A DNA stretch of 64,000 bases, from NCBI GenBank assembly GCA_023078555.1, contig CM041204.1:3688430-3752429 (forward strand), written 5' to 3'. Position numbers and translations under genes: made by a program. The notes under the pieces are model-generated. The model worked only from the letters and a program-made list of their open reading frames with translations, was not told where the DNA came from and made no database searches. Shown in pieces: positions 1 through 11,352 of this stretch. This stretch comes from Ulva prolifera. Its lineage: Eukaryota > Chlorophyta > Ulvophyceae > Ulvales > Ulvaceae. Within the stretch, counting starts at the first letter, position 1. Each line of letters opens with the position of its first letter.

Positions 1-1475
1 CTCCGCCAGCCGATTCAAGTGATTCATGGCAGGCCGCCCCAAGCGACCATGCGTCTCATGCGACAACGGCACGAAACTATACGCATCAGGGTCGTACAAA
101 CGATAAGCAGTGCGTTTCTGCACGTCCCGCGTCTCCGCAGCACCCCCGTCCTCGCGGGCCGCACGGCCGCAATAGGAACCAGCACAGGGGTTCACAACCG
201 ACACATCTCCTATGCACAAAGGGTCGCCCGGCGGCATAAACATGATGTCCCCCAGTTTCTCCTGGGCCACTGCCCTGAACACCTCATCCAGCGCCGTTGC
301 CTGCGCGGCAGCGGCCTGCTCCCCAGGCCCCGCTGGATCCTGACCACCCGGCGCCGCCGCCGCCGCCAGGGCCGCAGCCTGCGCTGCGTCTGGCGCGTGG
401 CGCCCCATCTGGGCGCTGTGTCCAGCATCGGCGTCGGCGGCCGGAGCAGGCGTAGGTGCCGGCGCCTCGTCCGCGCGCGCGGTCGGCGGCGGCGGCGGGG
501 CTGCAGGCATCGGCGCCGCGGGCAAGGCTGCCCCACGCGAAGGGCCCGCGACCTGGGAGGCGGGCTGGGGCGGAGCAGGGGGGGGCGGGCCCAACGGGCC
601 AGCATGGATCTGCCTCGATGCGGCCGCGAGCCGCGCGCGGACGAACGGCGCTGTGCGCGGGATGCGCGTGGATGCCACACACGCGTGGGACCCGATCTCG
701 CGCCATTGTTTTTCAACGATATTGTGGCGCGAAGTCCAGGTCCCCGCATTGTGTGTGCAATTCATCGCGTGATCGAGATCATGCGGCTGTATGAGAGTGC
801 CACATTCGCAGCGCGAGCCGACCGCATTGGGAGGGGCTGGGGACATGCCCAGGAGATACCTGATGCACAGCATGAACTCAATGTCAGTCATGCGCAGCGC
901 CTGGGAGAGCGGCAGGGTGCTCAACCAAAGGGTGGCTGCACGGCAAGCACAGCTGCGAAGCCGTGCCAAGTTGCATGCACCCTCGAGCGTGGCGACGTCA
1001 TGGCTGGCAAGCAGAGCTGCCCGGCGGCGCAGGGCAACCAATTTTGTGATACGCTGCTGCATACCAGGTAACACCTTGGCGATGGTGTCGCCGCTCGCCG
1101 GCCCGGGCAGCTCCGGATGGAGCTGCTGAGCGACGTTGAGGGCCTGCCAGGTTTCCTGCAATTGTTGCCCGTGCGGCCCCCGGTACGGCTGCATGCACTC
1201 GGGGCCTCCTGCGAACGCCTTTTGGCTCACCGCCGCTGCAGCGAGGTACGCTCCGTCCGCGACCTCCTGCGGCGTGGACGTGACGCCCAGGCCTCCGAGG
1301 CGCGCTGGAAGGACGGCTTGTGCGGCCGCACGAGTGTCGTCCCGCGGGACGCGCATGATTTCATTCACCGCAGCCAGGACGGACGCCTCCGTCCGGCGCA
1401 TGTGATCGGAAATGTGCGCCCACGGCACCGCCCTGGCGTAGTGCAGCATACGGCGTTGGCAGGATACGGCGTTGG
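1..1475 (-). CDS. LINE retrotransposon ORF2, C-terminal fragment (continues past the left edge)
   Basis: The minus strand is open without a stop from about 1475 to the window edge. The translation contains the block LPARLGGLGVTS and, further on, a Cys/His zinc-binding motif (C-x-C, then H and C, ending in SRHNIV). Both are typical of the region after the reverse transcriptase in non-LTR retrotransposons. A Pro/Ala-rich linker follows, then a tail with GDVSVVNP, QKRTAY and SHETHG, which resembles the C-terminal nuclease-like domain of some LINE proteins; that last assignment is inference. The 5' side is cut off by a second LINE that inserted at about 1475-1480. The reverse transcriptase core is not in the window, so this is a remnant or the end of a longer element. 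Confidence 0.6.
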
Positions 1476-1502
1476 CAGGTGTATGTATGTATGTATGCAC
1501 GA

Positions 1503-2930
1503 TTACATAGCCGTATCCATTTGGACATTGGCAACTCCGAAATCCGGGACCGAAAGAGGCATCCAAGCAACATGCTGCCGCAAACTCTGACTTGCGCCAC
1601 AGAATGCAACAACACGAGCCAATTCACCTAGAGGGGACGGGCGATTTGCAACACCCGACACCCCAGCATCACCACCAACACCATCAACACCGACAATAAG
1701 AACAACCGCTACATCAGACCACGAAACACCAGAGGCACTGTCATAAGGACCTGGCCGTGCGAGCAACTGCCGCACCAAAACTGCAACGGCGGAGACATGC
1801 CGATCACGATGTGCCACTGGGACAGGTGGCAGAACTGCCCCGATGGGTGCACGTGCGATGTAGGATGTGAAGACATCAGCAGCACGTGAATATTCCAAAT
1901 GCTTTTCACTACGGTGCCTACACAAGAAAGGAGACAGACCAGAACGAGCAGACATTAGCACACGCACAAGACCGGGCTCAACGGAGTCCAGAAACGGGGC
2001 TAGTGACCCTAGTTCGTGTGTTATCACACCACGCAACCACTCTCCAGTGACCTTATTGTCGCGACCACGCTTCTCAAATCGTTGTTCAAGGTATGCCAAC
2101 CACATGACAGCCACGACCTTCTCACGGGTAAGATTTGAGTACGTGATTGTGAGAGGGCTTTGTTTGGACGGCTGATCATGCATGCCGAGACGTTTGGACA
2201 CCCTGGGTGGCCCACGTCGGCGGCGATGCTCAGGCTCGGGTGGAGCCTGTAAGGCAAGTCTGATGTGTGCATATCGTTTCAGTTCTGCCGCAATGGCCGT
2301 GATGCGGGAATGAAAGTCCCCGCCCACCCCCGGCCCCCGTTGAGAGTGACCCCGAATCGCGGTGGATTCCACCGCAACCGGGAATCGCTCCGCCCCCATG
2401 TGTGTCAGCTTTGCGTACCAGCAAAGTTTAGCTGCCTTGATCATTGAGCTCACAGGCAGGAGGCCCGTGTCGGAAAAAAGAATCTCCTCCCTGCAATCGA
2501 ACTGGTGCAGACCAAACACCATGCGGATTGCCTTTTTACAGATGGTATCAAGTTTGTCGAGTTCAGTTTTTGGGCCAATCCAGACCTCAGCCCCATACAA
2601 AGCAGGAGTATATATGAACGCATAAACAAGGCGGAGCCGGGCGGTCACCGGGAGGTAGTGGCAACGCAGCACTGGCCGCCACGCGCCAAGTGCCTTGTTC
2701 ATCTTTGCGCGTACATGATGCATATGTTCAGACCAAGAGCCATTTGACTGGAAGAAAACACCCAAGTATTTGTAGGTGTGAACAGTCTCCAACTGCGACC
2801 CCCGCAGCTGGAAGACAACTGGTGCGCCGCCCTGCGGCTGATTGAACACCATAGTTTTAGACTTCAACACATTTGGTAAGGAGCGCCATTGAAACAACCA
2901 AACAATGCTGCCAGTAGGCAGCATTGTTGG
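1503..2930 (-). CDS. LINE reverse transcriptase, C-terminal part (truncated)
   Basis: The frame encodes the end of a non-LTR reverse transcriptase. It starts in a segment matching the conserved K-S-K-T-M-V-F region just after the catalytic palm. It continues with YKYLGVFF, with ARLRLVYAFIYTPALYGAEVW and with a long C-terminal domain. These blocks are characteristic of the thumb and connection regions of LINE ORF2. The catalytic Y-x-D-D box lies upstream and is missing, so the copy cannot be active. The frame stays open toward 3296, but beyond about 2935 the DNA is LRR-relic sequence, so that extension is chance. Confidence 0.7.
   Translation of the reverse strand, partial: PTMLPTGSIVWLFQWRSLPNVLKSKTMVFNQPQGGAPVVFQLRGSQLETVHTYKYLGVFFQSNGSWSEHMHHVRAKMNKALGAWRPVLRCHYLPVTARLRLVYAFIYTPALYGAEVWIGPKTELDKLDTICKKAIRMVFGLHQFDCREEILFSDTGLLPVSSMIKAAKLCWYAKLTHMGAERFPVAVESTAIRGHSQRGPGVGGDFHSRITAIAAELKRYAHIRLALQAPPEPEHRRRRGPPRVSKRLGMHDQPSKQSPLTITYSNLTREKVVAVMWLAYLEQRFEKRGRDNKVTGEWLRGVITHELGSLAPFLDSVEPGLVRVLMSARSGLSPFLCRHRSEKHLEYSRAADVFTSYIARAPIGAVLPPVPVAHRDRHVSAVAVLVRQLLARPGPYDSASGVSWSDVAVVLIVGVDGVGGDAGVSGVANRPSPLGELARVVAFCGASQSLRQHVAWMPLSVPDFGVANVQMDTAM
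2901..2928. repeat. 12-bp perfect inverted repeat with 4-nt loop at the LINE 5' junction
   Basis: The arms AACAATGCTGCC and GGCAGCATTGTT flank AGTA. The hairpin sits where LINE sequence meets host sequence, so it may be junction filler made by template switching during integration. Confidence 0.6.
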
Positions 2931-2997
2931 ACTTGTTCGACACACCACGAGTGAAGCGGCACTGCCCCTGGCAAAGCACACAGCACGCACCTGAGGC

Positions 2998-3240
2998 TCA
3001 GTGGATGCACACGTGCCCGAGTCCGGCAAACAGGCCCGCTGCCGGACGCTTGCCCAGCACAAGAACGTCTGAGTCGACCCGCAAGCGGCGCAGCTTCGGC
3101 AGAGCTTACAGCGCCTTGGTGACGGCGCGCGAGCTCTGCCGCATCGGCGCACGTAAGGGCGCTGCCGCTGATGTCGAGGCCGCGCAACGCTGCGGCAGAC
3201 GGGCCCGCCGCAGCACCCGAGCATGGCGGGCGCCCTGGAT
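2998..3240 (-). pseudogene. LRR gene relic, 3' end only
   Basis: The minus strand encodes RGLDISGSALTCADAAELAR, then, after a frame change and an internal deletion, LPKLRRLRVDSDVL and LFAGLGHVCIH before the stop. These match the C-terminus of genes A, B and C. The flank just left of it (2939-2997) also matches the array's 3' flank at 13520-13580 and 19680-19720. This is an outlying remnant of the same tandem family, cut on one side by the LINE. Confidence 0.7.
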
Positions 3241-6200
3241 TGGGAGGAGCTTGTCACCTGCACCTTCACATCCACCTTCAAATCCACCGCCGCCACCTCG
3301 CCCGCATCCCGCCTTCCCCGTCCCGCCTCCGCCTAGTGTGTCCAGCACGGCGCACGATGGCAGGCACCCCGGCCCAGCATGCGCAGCACGCAGCGCAGTA
3401 TCCACCGCCGGCCCGAAACATGCCTCTGCCTCGACTGCACGGCGAGCCTGACAGCTCAGACGGAATGATCGCTGCTTCGCAAGCCGCGCGCGATCATGAT
3501 CAACGCCCGCTGCCAATGTACGTACGCGGCGCGTGCTGGGCGATGTGCTTCCCAGCAGCGCAGCATGCCCAGGAGGTGTCCGCGGCAGCCGGCGGCCGCC
3601 CTGGCCCTCGGCGCCGCGGCTCATCACAGCGTGCCAGCACCCGCCAGCCGCCGCCCGGAGGCCTCCTCACATTCCCGCCCCAGCGCGGCTGCAGACCCGC
3701 AAGGCAGCAAGCATGAGCTCTGGGACGACCGCCCGCGGCAGTGCCGACCGCCCCGTGTGCCAGAGCAGAGCACGCAGCACGGCGGGGGGCTGCACAAGCG
3801 TGACCGGCCGCGACCAGCCGCAGCAGCTTCATCAGTGACGCGCCGCCACGCCTGTCCACGTATGGCTCGGGGTCGGCCGGCAGCAGGGAAGATGGAGCGG
3901 CAGCAACGGTCTGTCTGGACGCTGAGCGTCCTGGACCATCGGGCGGGCGGGCAGCTCCAACTCGCAGGCCCATTCCATGGCCCGGCAAGGCGCGCCGCAG
4001 AGGCTTGGAAACACTGCGGCGTCTGGCCGAGGACGAGAAGCACATCGGCAGCATGCGCAGCAGTGGCCACACCTTGAAACGCTTGCCGCAGCCCGCGGCA
4101 GTAGGCCTGTGTCGTCCGTCCAAGCATCTAGTCCGACCACGCAATCGCCCTGCAAATCATGTGGCAATTGACATGGTCGGTCGCAGCGTGGCAGATGCAT
4201 GTCCAGGACCACTCGTTCGAGGTCGTTCCAGTAGTCATCGCCCGACTGGCTCGAGATGTCGGCGGGCCACACGTGACCAGCGCAGCCGCTTTGGTAACAG
4301 GGCTGCCGCATGCAAACCCGCTTGGCAAACCCGCTTGGCGCAGGCAGAGAACGACGCGGGTACTACACGAGAGCGGCGCGCTGCAGCCCCACGGCACTGA
4401 GGCGTGCCTGTGGCATTAAGCAGGGGAGTCTCAGTTGTGACAAGGTGATACAGGGAGCACACCTCGAGTGCCCTACTGGTAGGCTTGTGTGGGTGGCAGC
4501 GATCGAAGGAAGAGTGCCCCACCGGCCACAAGCGCTCGGCTGAATCAGACTCCAGGTCACCTGAGCCACTTCATCAGCGAGACATCTGGCTGCCTGCATG
4601 ACCTTGTCTTATGACCCACGAATCTCAGATGCAGCGGTAGCAAGCCTGCCTTGTTTTTTGTTGGCACAGGTGGAGCTCCTCAAGGGGATGACCAGACAGC
4701 GCCGCGGCCCGTGCACACCACCCTCGTCCAAACCACCGCTGCACGAATCGCTGGTACGAAGTGGTGAATTTGTGGGGGATGTTGTCGGCTCTTGATTCCC
4801 TGCTGCCGCACATGCACACAGCTCAACACAGGTCATTGAGACAGGCTGCGGTGGCGACCCTGTCGGGTTCACTTCATGCAGCACGAACTGCATGCAGCTT
4901 CAGTCATAGCACTTGTGCAGAGAAGGTTTTTTCAGCTTGGAGACAGCAGACACCCCCGACCACCTTTGGAAGATCACTCAAGCTGGCCTGCGAGGGCTCC
5001 CTTCACGGAGCCATTGACCGTGCCTCTCACGTCCATGGGCTCCCGGGATCGACAGTGGGGACGCCACTTGAGCATCTGTTCCAACTGTTCCACGAACACC
5101 TGTGTTCACTGGCAGCTGCGGCTGCTGAGCCAGTCCGATTGAGAGGTCAAGACAAACCGTCCCAGGCTCACAGGACACGCCAGCGGGCGAGGCAAGTGAT
5201 TCGAAGCTCGGCACACTGACCAGGACGTCTTGATTGCTCCACAGCGTGCGCCAGAGCCTGGAGCACGCTATGGAGCACTCTGTGGGGACTCTGGCAGCAA
5301 CGACAGCCGAGAGTCTGCGAAGCCTTGGAAGCCGTCAAATGTGGTATACATGCAGTGCATCCGAGCCTCGAAACACAATCTAATCGGCATCTACATGCAC
5401 CGCTCTGCGTGGTGCATCACCCTATGTATGGCTCGTGCTGCTCACTGACGAACGTGCTGAGAGACGCAGTCCGCGGCTCAATCTCACTCTCCTGCGCTGC
5501 GACCTGATGCGAGAGACAAAAGCATAGCGACACCCATGTCCTGGCTGTGTCGTGTATCCGGTAGCCGTGCCATGTATGCGCTTCGTCGGACAGCAGGGCT
5601 GTGTCGGCATACCGGAGCGACTCCGAGACGGCAGCAAGGAAACATATGCCTACGTGCTATTCGATGTCTGATCAATCGATCCGAAAGGCTGCATGCGAGC
5701 GTGAGGCGCAGCGATCTGCACATACGCACCTGTCGAAGCAGGTATCCACGTGAGCAGAGTGCATGAGCTCAGGATCCAGTCCACCCAAGCCACTGGCACT
5801 GCTGCGTGGCCTTGAGAAAGTGAGCAAGCCATGCGCGACATTGCAGCACGTTGCTGCTTCCCGAATCACATAAAGCGCACGTCGTGAGCATGTGAGGCAC
5901 AGGTGGAATAATTCGTGGCCGAGGTAGCGGGGAGACTGCTCGAGGCCAGTCCCTTTTGATCTGGGGAGGACTCTGCTGCTGTTCACCAACGCCGTCGTGA
6001 AGCTTGCAGACTGCACTTGAATCAGGTTTGCAGCCGTCATTATGAGTGCAGGGTATGTGTGCTGTGGGCTTCCCGTTGACGTTGCAGAGAAGTACTGTCT
6101 CGATGGCAGGCTCGCCTCCCGCATCCGCTTGGCCTTGCTTGTTTACGAGCGGCGATTTCTGCAGGGCTTCGATAGCATACATTTCCAGCTGTCTCAGGGG

Positions 6201-6850
6201 TGTGGAAGTCACACGCTGGGCGCTGCAGATGGACGCTGTCTGGAGCGTTGCAGCGACGGAGGTCTGTAGCCCAGGCGCACGATGGCTATCAACTGTCTGA
6301 GCGCTGTGAAGGCTGCCATTGGACAGGCGAGGGCGTTGGAAGTTGTCTGAAGGATCTTGGTTGACCCTGGGCCTGGTGCGAATCCCGATACCAACGCAGA
6401 GACCGGCTTGGAGCGGCGATGGTAACAGAGCAGCCGCGTAGCTGCTGCTGAATGGAAGATGGTAACACACACACACACACACATTGGTGTAATTGGGCTG
6501 CTTGTGGTGCTGCAGCGCCTCGACGGTGCAGGCCGCAGGGCGTTGTTGACCACTTGCCAACTCTGCCAGGTACAGCCCCGGAAAATAGGTGATATCTGGG
6601 GTCGCAGCCCTGGACGCACTGCAGATGCAGCGCTCCACTCCCGAATCCTGGACCAGCCCTCTGGCAGCAGATGCACAACGCTGCCAAGTCGTGTGGTGCA
6701 TTTGACTGGATGTTAGTTTGGACTGAGATGTGTATTGTGGCTTGTCGTGGCGTGGACAGCTATGGATCCGAGCCATGGACATGCCTTCAATGTTCATGTG
6801 GCTGGCACTGTGGAATCAGGGCCCGAGAGGCCTGGTACTCTGAGGACGAT
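3241..6850. other. Intergenic stretch without a recognised gene
   Basis: No domain was recognised on either strand. The DNA is GC-rich up to about 4500 and mixed after that. It holds a short tandem duplication near 4315-4340 and an (AC)n tract at 6465-6482. A 342-codon open frame runs on the minus strand from 6797 to 5769, but it reads through the simple repeat, has no domain signature and looks like chance. Confidence 0.5.
6465..6482. repeat. (AC)n microsatellite
   Basis: Uninterrupted AC dinucleotides. Confidence 0.9.
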
Positions 6851-6918
6851 TGGCACATGCATGCAGGAGGTGCCAAAGGGCGCCTGCGATGTGTGAGGGC
6901 CCAGCTGCCACCGGAAGC

Positions 6919-7313
6919 ATGCCACACAGCAACACCCCCTCAACCGTCCATCAATCCTCCCCAGGCATCACCGCTGCTTCAGCCACCACCAGTCCCTCAG
7001 CCACCACCGCCTGCCCTCGGCCACCCACGATCATCTGGATCCCCCCCGAAGACGCCGGAGGCTGGCCCAAACCGCTGCTCGCTCTGGCGCCAGCGACCAA
7101 GGGTGGCACGGTGTCTCGCGGGAGCAGCTCTATCTCAGATGTCCCGGACTATCTGAAGCCACAGGCAGGCGACAACGCAGAGGACATCGATGACTTGGGG
7201 TTGTATTTGGAGCAGGACGTGGAAACGGGGGTGACACCGCACGCAGCAGCAGGTGCGCCGCAGTCCTCAAAGCAGCAGAAGTTGCAGAGTGTCTCACATA
7301 CTGCCCGCATCTG
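6919..7313 (+). CDS. Possible upstream exon of the exonuclease gene
   Basis: An open frame from the ATG at 6919 encodes a Ser/Thr/Pro-rich stretch, then an acidic segment (around DNAEDIDDLGLYLEQD), and stops at 7313. It lies directly upstream, on the same strand, of the exonuclease exon that begins near 7478. A disordered acidic N-terminal region would suit such a protein. A GTGCG donor-like site occurs at about 7252, but I could not find a donor/acceptor pair that clearly keeps phase, so joining it to the exonuclease is inference. Confidence 0.3.
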
Positions 7314-7477
7314 AGCTGCGCATGCTCGCAGGGCCTGATTGCAGCATCTTCCGCTTGGCCGAGCTCAGGATTCCCCCGACCACGAAAGCGTGCGCCCCCA
7401 CCCTGTTCCCATCGCACAGATCGGCTGTGAACACATGCTGCAAGCGCTCGCCGCTGACGCCCCAAAGACGCATGCAG

Positions 7478-8480
7478 GGCATTCTCGTACAAGAGGAGCT
7501 TGCTCCGCGACATCCAGAAGCGCGCAATGCGTGCGCATCGCACCGCGCGAAACGGCCAGCGAGGGCAGAGCCCGGTCATCCCGTACCGGCGCTACACAGG
7601 GTACATCGTCGTGCCCAGATTCGAGGCGCATGCCGCCCGGATGATAGCGCTGATACGGCAGTGGGGGCGCAAGCATCGCACATGCATCCTCGGAGTGGAC
7701 GTCGAGTTTGGGCGGCCGCAGCCCGGCCGGCCTGACCCCGCCGCAGTGGTGCAGTTTGCGCTGGATGAGTTTGTCGTGATCATCCCCCTAGTGGTCCTCA
7801 CCCGGCCTGCGAAGGGTGAGCCAATCCGGCAGCGCGCCCTCACGGTGCGGCCCCCACCCCCATTGTGGCCTGCAACGCTCACCGCTGCCTGCTGCGTGTG
7901 CGGTGCTAGCTGCGCCCAAGGTCTGCGCAATCCCGGTGACCTGATGGGTGATACGTGGGGGCTGCTGCAGCTTCTGGCGGAGCTTCTCGCCGACGAGAAC
8001 ATCCTCAAGTGCGGCGTCGGCATCCGGAAGGACATGATCGGCCTGTGGCAGTTCTTTGCCTCGCTCGGCCTCGAGTTTGATGCCCGGTGTGACCCCAGCT
8101 GCTGCCTTGCCTGCGTCACCGCGTCACGAGGCTGGCGGCCCTCTTGGACCCCGTGGCCACACCCTCCCATGTGTATGAGACCGCCGCAGCCTGTATGCAG
8201 CGGCCTCGTTGATCTGGGCCGCGGGGAGGACGGAGCCAGCTTGCAAGCCCTGTCAGCTTGGCACCTCGGGTACACCATCGCCAAGGCCCGACGCCCACAG
8301 ACCAGCTGGACACGGCTACCTTACAGCACCAGCCAGATTGGATACGCGGCAGATGATGCATGGGTGTCGCTGGAGCTGGGGCGGGCTTGGCAGGTACTGA
8401 ACGCGCCCGGCCGCTTGATCGGCCGCATCGGCGACAGCCGGCCACGCCAGGCGCGCCGCACAGATGCCTCCAGCTGCTAA
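7478..8480 (+). CDS. DEDDy-family 3'-5' exonuclease (WRN-exonuclease-like)
   Basis: The protein contains all the DEDDy exonuclease motifs. Motif I is GVDVEF, giving the D-x-E metal ligands, followed by an AVVQFAL strand. Motif II is KCGVGIRKDMIG with its Asp. Motif III is SQIGYAADDAW with the Tyr and last Asp. The order and spacing fit the 3'-5' exonuclease domain of WRN-like and plant WEX proteins, which degrade DNA or RNA 3' ends using two metal ions. Two exons are proposed: 7478-8086 and 8201-8480. The 114-nt intron has a GTGTGA donor and TGTATGCAG acceptor, phase is kept, and it removes a poorly conserved insert between LEFDA and GLVDL. The 5' start is uncertain; a TGCAG acceptor at 7473-7477 suggests an upstream exon. 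The domain itself is intact. Confidence 0.75.
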
Positions 8481-10950
8481 GGCGGCACCGGGTAGGCCCG
8501 TGTACAGCCGACTCACGACGGCAGCGGCCAGTGAGCGCCCGTCGCTCAGCAGTGTTGGGTTGGCGGGCCTGATCACATGGGACCATTCCAACTGTATGGC
8601 TCTGGTTTCTGGATCATAGCCCTGAAAACTCTGCAGGGCGACCCATCCCTGCTGGAGAGGCTGAGCATGGTGGTGGTGGCGGTTGCCGGTTGTTCCCCGC
8701 GCCGCGTGTGGCGCAACCCTGCAAGGGCGAGGTTGGGTGCAAGCTCTTGGTTGTGCGATCTGTGGTGGTGAACGCGCGAGGCGTGATGGGCGTGAGTACG
8801 TGTGGCACCTGGTGGCAGTACCTGGAAGCCCAAATGATAGTCAGTGCATGCCAACAGGGCTGGCTGTGGTTCTCTCTCTGTTAATAGCGGCCGCTCACAT
8901 GAACCATGCACAATGTGTCGGAGCTCGGGTGCCCTTGAATCCACAATGCCATGACGATCGCTGCAGGGTCAGTGATGACCCTGCAGCGGGGTGACCACAG
9001 TACCCAACACAGCTTCCAAAGCGTCTGCCCTGTGCAAGCCGCCCACATGGATGCCGCACAGCAGTATGTCTGCAGAATCCAGTTGTCCAGTGTGCTTCGT
9101 GCTCGACGTGCCCTGACGTCCTGCCCACCCCTTCAGCCAGGACGACGAGTATGCAGCCCAGAGAGTGCCGACCAGATGCAGCTGTCGTCCATGCTATTCA
9201 CAGGATCAGGCCCCACTTGTGCACTCAAATTTAGATTTACTTTACTTTACTCCAGATCGATCCACACTCGACAGATACACTAGTGCCAGCATGAACGTGT
9301 GGGACAGGCAGTGCAGCCTCGACATCTGCAGCCCACATCCAACACCAGCGTTCGTCATCATGAGAGCAAGTGGCGGTCCTTGCAGGTTGACGTTGGAGCT
9401 GCTCAGCTCAGTTTGCAGCGGATTGTGCATGTGGGGCGATGAGACCGAGCACGGCACAACCCAAGACAGGAGCGCAGACAACCATACAGGCACTGCTGCC
9501 AATTCTGACAGCGAGTCAAGCCGTGGTGCAGGTGCAGGGCATGCAGATGCTGCTGCAGTGCAGAGCATACTCCAATTCGGGCACGGACCACGAGTGCCCG
9601 GAGCAACACGGCATTGTCGCGACGGACCACACAATAATACCCAAACTTACTGGCCTGCAACAGTCATACTCGACGTCTTGCGCAGAGGACACGACGCGGC
9701 AAATTCGCTCAACGCTTGCGTGTCCGCCTGGCATCAGAACCTATGCATGAATGCGCCAGCAGCAGTGTGTACTCTTCACTCAAACGAAAGCATCTAGACT
9801 CTACAGGTGTATAGAGCGTAGGTACTGTTGGCCGACTGTGCTAATACAAATCGTGTTCTTGTGTCACGAAGGCCGCAACATCGTCAGGCACACCGAGTCC
9901 TCCCAGTGGATTGGCGCCGCGGGACGTACAACCGTACGCGGCGAACAAAGTTAAGAGATCGACACTGGCAGGCTCCTTGGGTGCCCCCCCTTTTTTGGTC
10001 CCTCACATGTTGCCATTAGTGCTAGCGAGTGCCGAGGTACGCGAGCACCTGTGAGGGCAAGGCGCGGTCACCACCACAGCAAGAACAGAGAACGGATTTC
10101 ATTAGTAAGCCTCTAGTCGAGGCCGAATCGAGATGCGCTGGAGCGCCGCTGCTAAGAGGCCGCTGGCCGGCGAGCAGTGAAACGGGCGACAGCAAGATGA
10201 ACAGCCGCCAGTGCCACGAACGTGTTCAAACTGAACCGATATGAGACATTGAAGTTTGCGGATTCAGAAGGTGAGAAGGACAGGCATGGCTGCATGGCCG
10301 TTGCCAGCGGGGTCGCGAGAAACACCTGGATGCCCTGCGCAAGCCATAGAGCGTCGATAGCAGTGATGATCTGCTCGACCATGGAGGTCAGCGACGGCCT
10401 GCTTGCGCTTTCAGGTCGCCTGACTGCTCGCGACCGCTGCGCTGCTGCGGGCTGCACGCGCAGCTGTCCGCGCGTCTCTGGTGGCGACTCTAGCTATTCA
10501 ACACTCTATAGGTTAACCTACGGACACGCACGACGCGTTTGCAACATGCTGCCAACAGAATCCATGCCGCCGATACAGACCACAGCGACGGTTCCGAATC
10601 AAAATGAAACACGATCGATGGCAAGGCGACCGCGATCTGGCACCACACACGCACAAATTCACTCGAATACAGATCTTGCCACAATGGAAGGCGCCTGCAC
10701 AAGTATGCCCACTGCGTTTGTGCTGGGATCGAAAGCATCGAAGCAGGTGCCTCGAGCGGTGGCTCTGGTCACCAAAGCCACCGTGGTCAGCGGCTGCCAA
10801 GTCAGCACATGTGTCATGCATATCAACCGCTGTAGTGCACAGCGACCATGGCAGTCCACGACAGTGTGCGCGTGCGCACGAGCACACTCATAGACACCCC
10901 AGGCCACTCAGACCTGACCGCCCCGGTATACTATAGTGTCCGCGTTCCTG
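8481..10950. other. Intergenic stretch without a recognised gene
   Basis: No conserved domain was recognised in any frame. At about 9225-9252 a short A/T-rich piece (AAATTTAGATTTACTTTAC) matches the 3' tail of the SINEs at 29963 and 60912 and may be a severely 5'-truncated copy. Confidence 0.45.
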
Positions 10951-11352
10951 CTCTGCTGCCCACTGGCCCCCTCGGCCCTCGGCATGCGCCACCTCTGCGT
11001 CGTGAACCACGCGAACCGCATTGTCGGCATCATCACGCGCAAGGACATCGAGCACGCGGCCGAGGCTGCCCACCACGGCCACGTCGACGCGAACCCGGAG
11101 TCGCCGATGTTCACCGCCTCGCGCTCCATCGTCGCGAGCTCCTCAGGGGTGCGGCTGCGCCTGCCGGTCGGCCGGCGGCCGCGGCCGGGGCTGCTGACGC
11201 CAGTCGGGGAAGGCGTCGCGGAGACGGCCGAGGATGGCGGCAACGGCCAGGAGCCGCCGGGTGATGATGCTGCCGCTGCTGAGGAACGCAGGATGAGCCT
11301 GCTGCCGGCCTGTGTGTGCCGCTGTTGGTGCAAACGCCTGCATGCATGGTGA
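10951..11352 (+). CDS. CLC-type chloride channel, C-terminal CBS-domain fragment
   Basis: The translation contains LGMRHLCVVN followed by NRIVGIITRKDI. This is the hallmark of the second CBS domain at the cytoplasmic end of CLC chloride channels and transporters (consensus glRHL-vV then vG-iTRkDL). A low-complexity tail follows and the stop is at 11352. No CLC membrane helices or first CBS domain were recognised upstream, so this is either the last exon of a gene with distant exons or a gene fragment. The 5' boundary is approximate. Confidence 0.5.
   Translation, partial: LCCPLAPSALGMRHLCVVNHANRIVGIITRKDIEHAAEAAHHGHVDANPESPMFTASRSIVASSSGVRLRLPVGRRPRPGLLTPVGEGVAETAEDGGNGQEPPGDDAAAAEERRMSLLPACVCRCWCKRLHAW

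Larger units (their letters stand above)
1481..2935 (-). mobile_element. 5'-truncated LINE with (ACAT)n 3' tail
   Basis: Reading the minus strand, the element begins abruptly near 2935, inside reverse-transcriptase sequence. It ends in a short tetranucleotide tail (ATAC repeats, about 1481-1497) just after the stop codon. A 5' truncation plus a simple-repeat tail is the normal product of target-primed reverse transcription. It separates another LINE fragment (1-1475) from the 3' end of an LRR gene relic (2998-3240), so it is a nested insertion. No clear target-site duplication was found. Confidence 0.65.

Noticed and set aside
19-1071. Plus-strand 350-codon Arg-rich frame
   Set aside because: It is antisense to the LINE C-terminal fragment, which has recognisable motifs in the other strand.
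5769-6797. 342-codon minus-strand frame
   Set aside because: It reads through an (AC)n tract as repeated CV residues, shows no domain and no neighbouring exons. It may still be real but cannot be supported.
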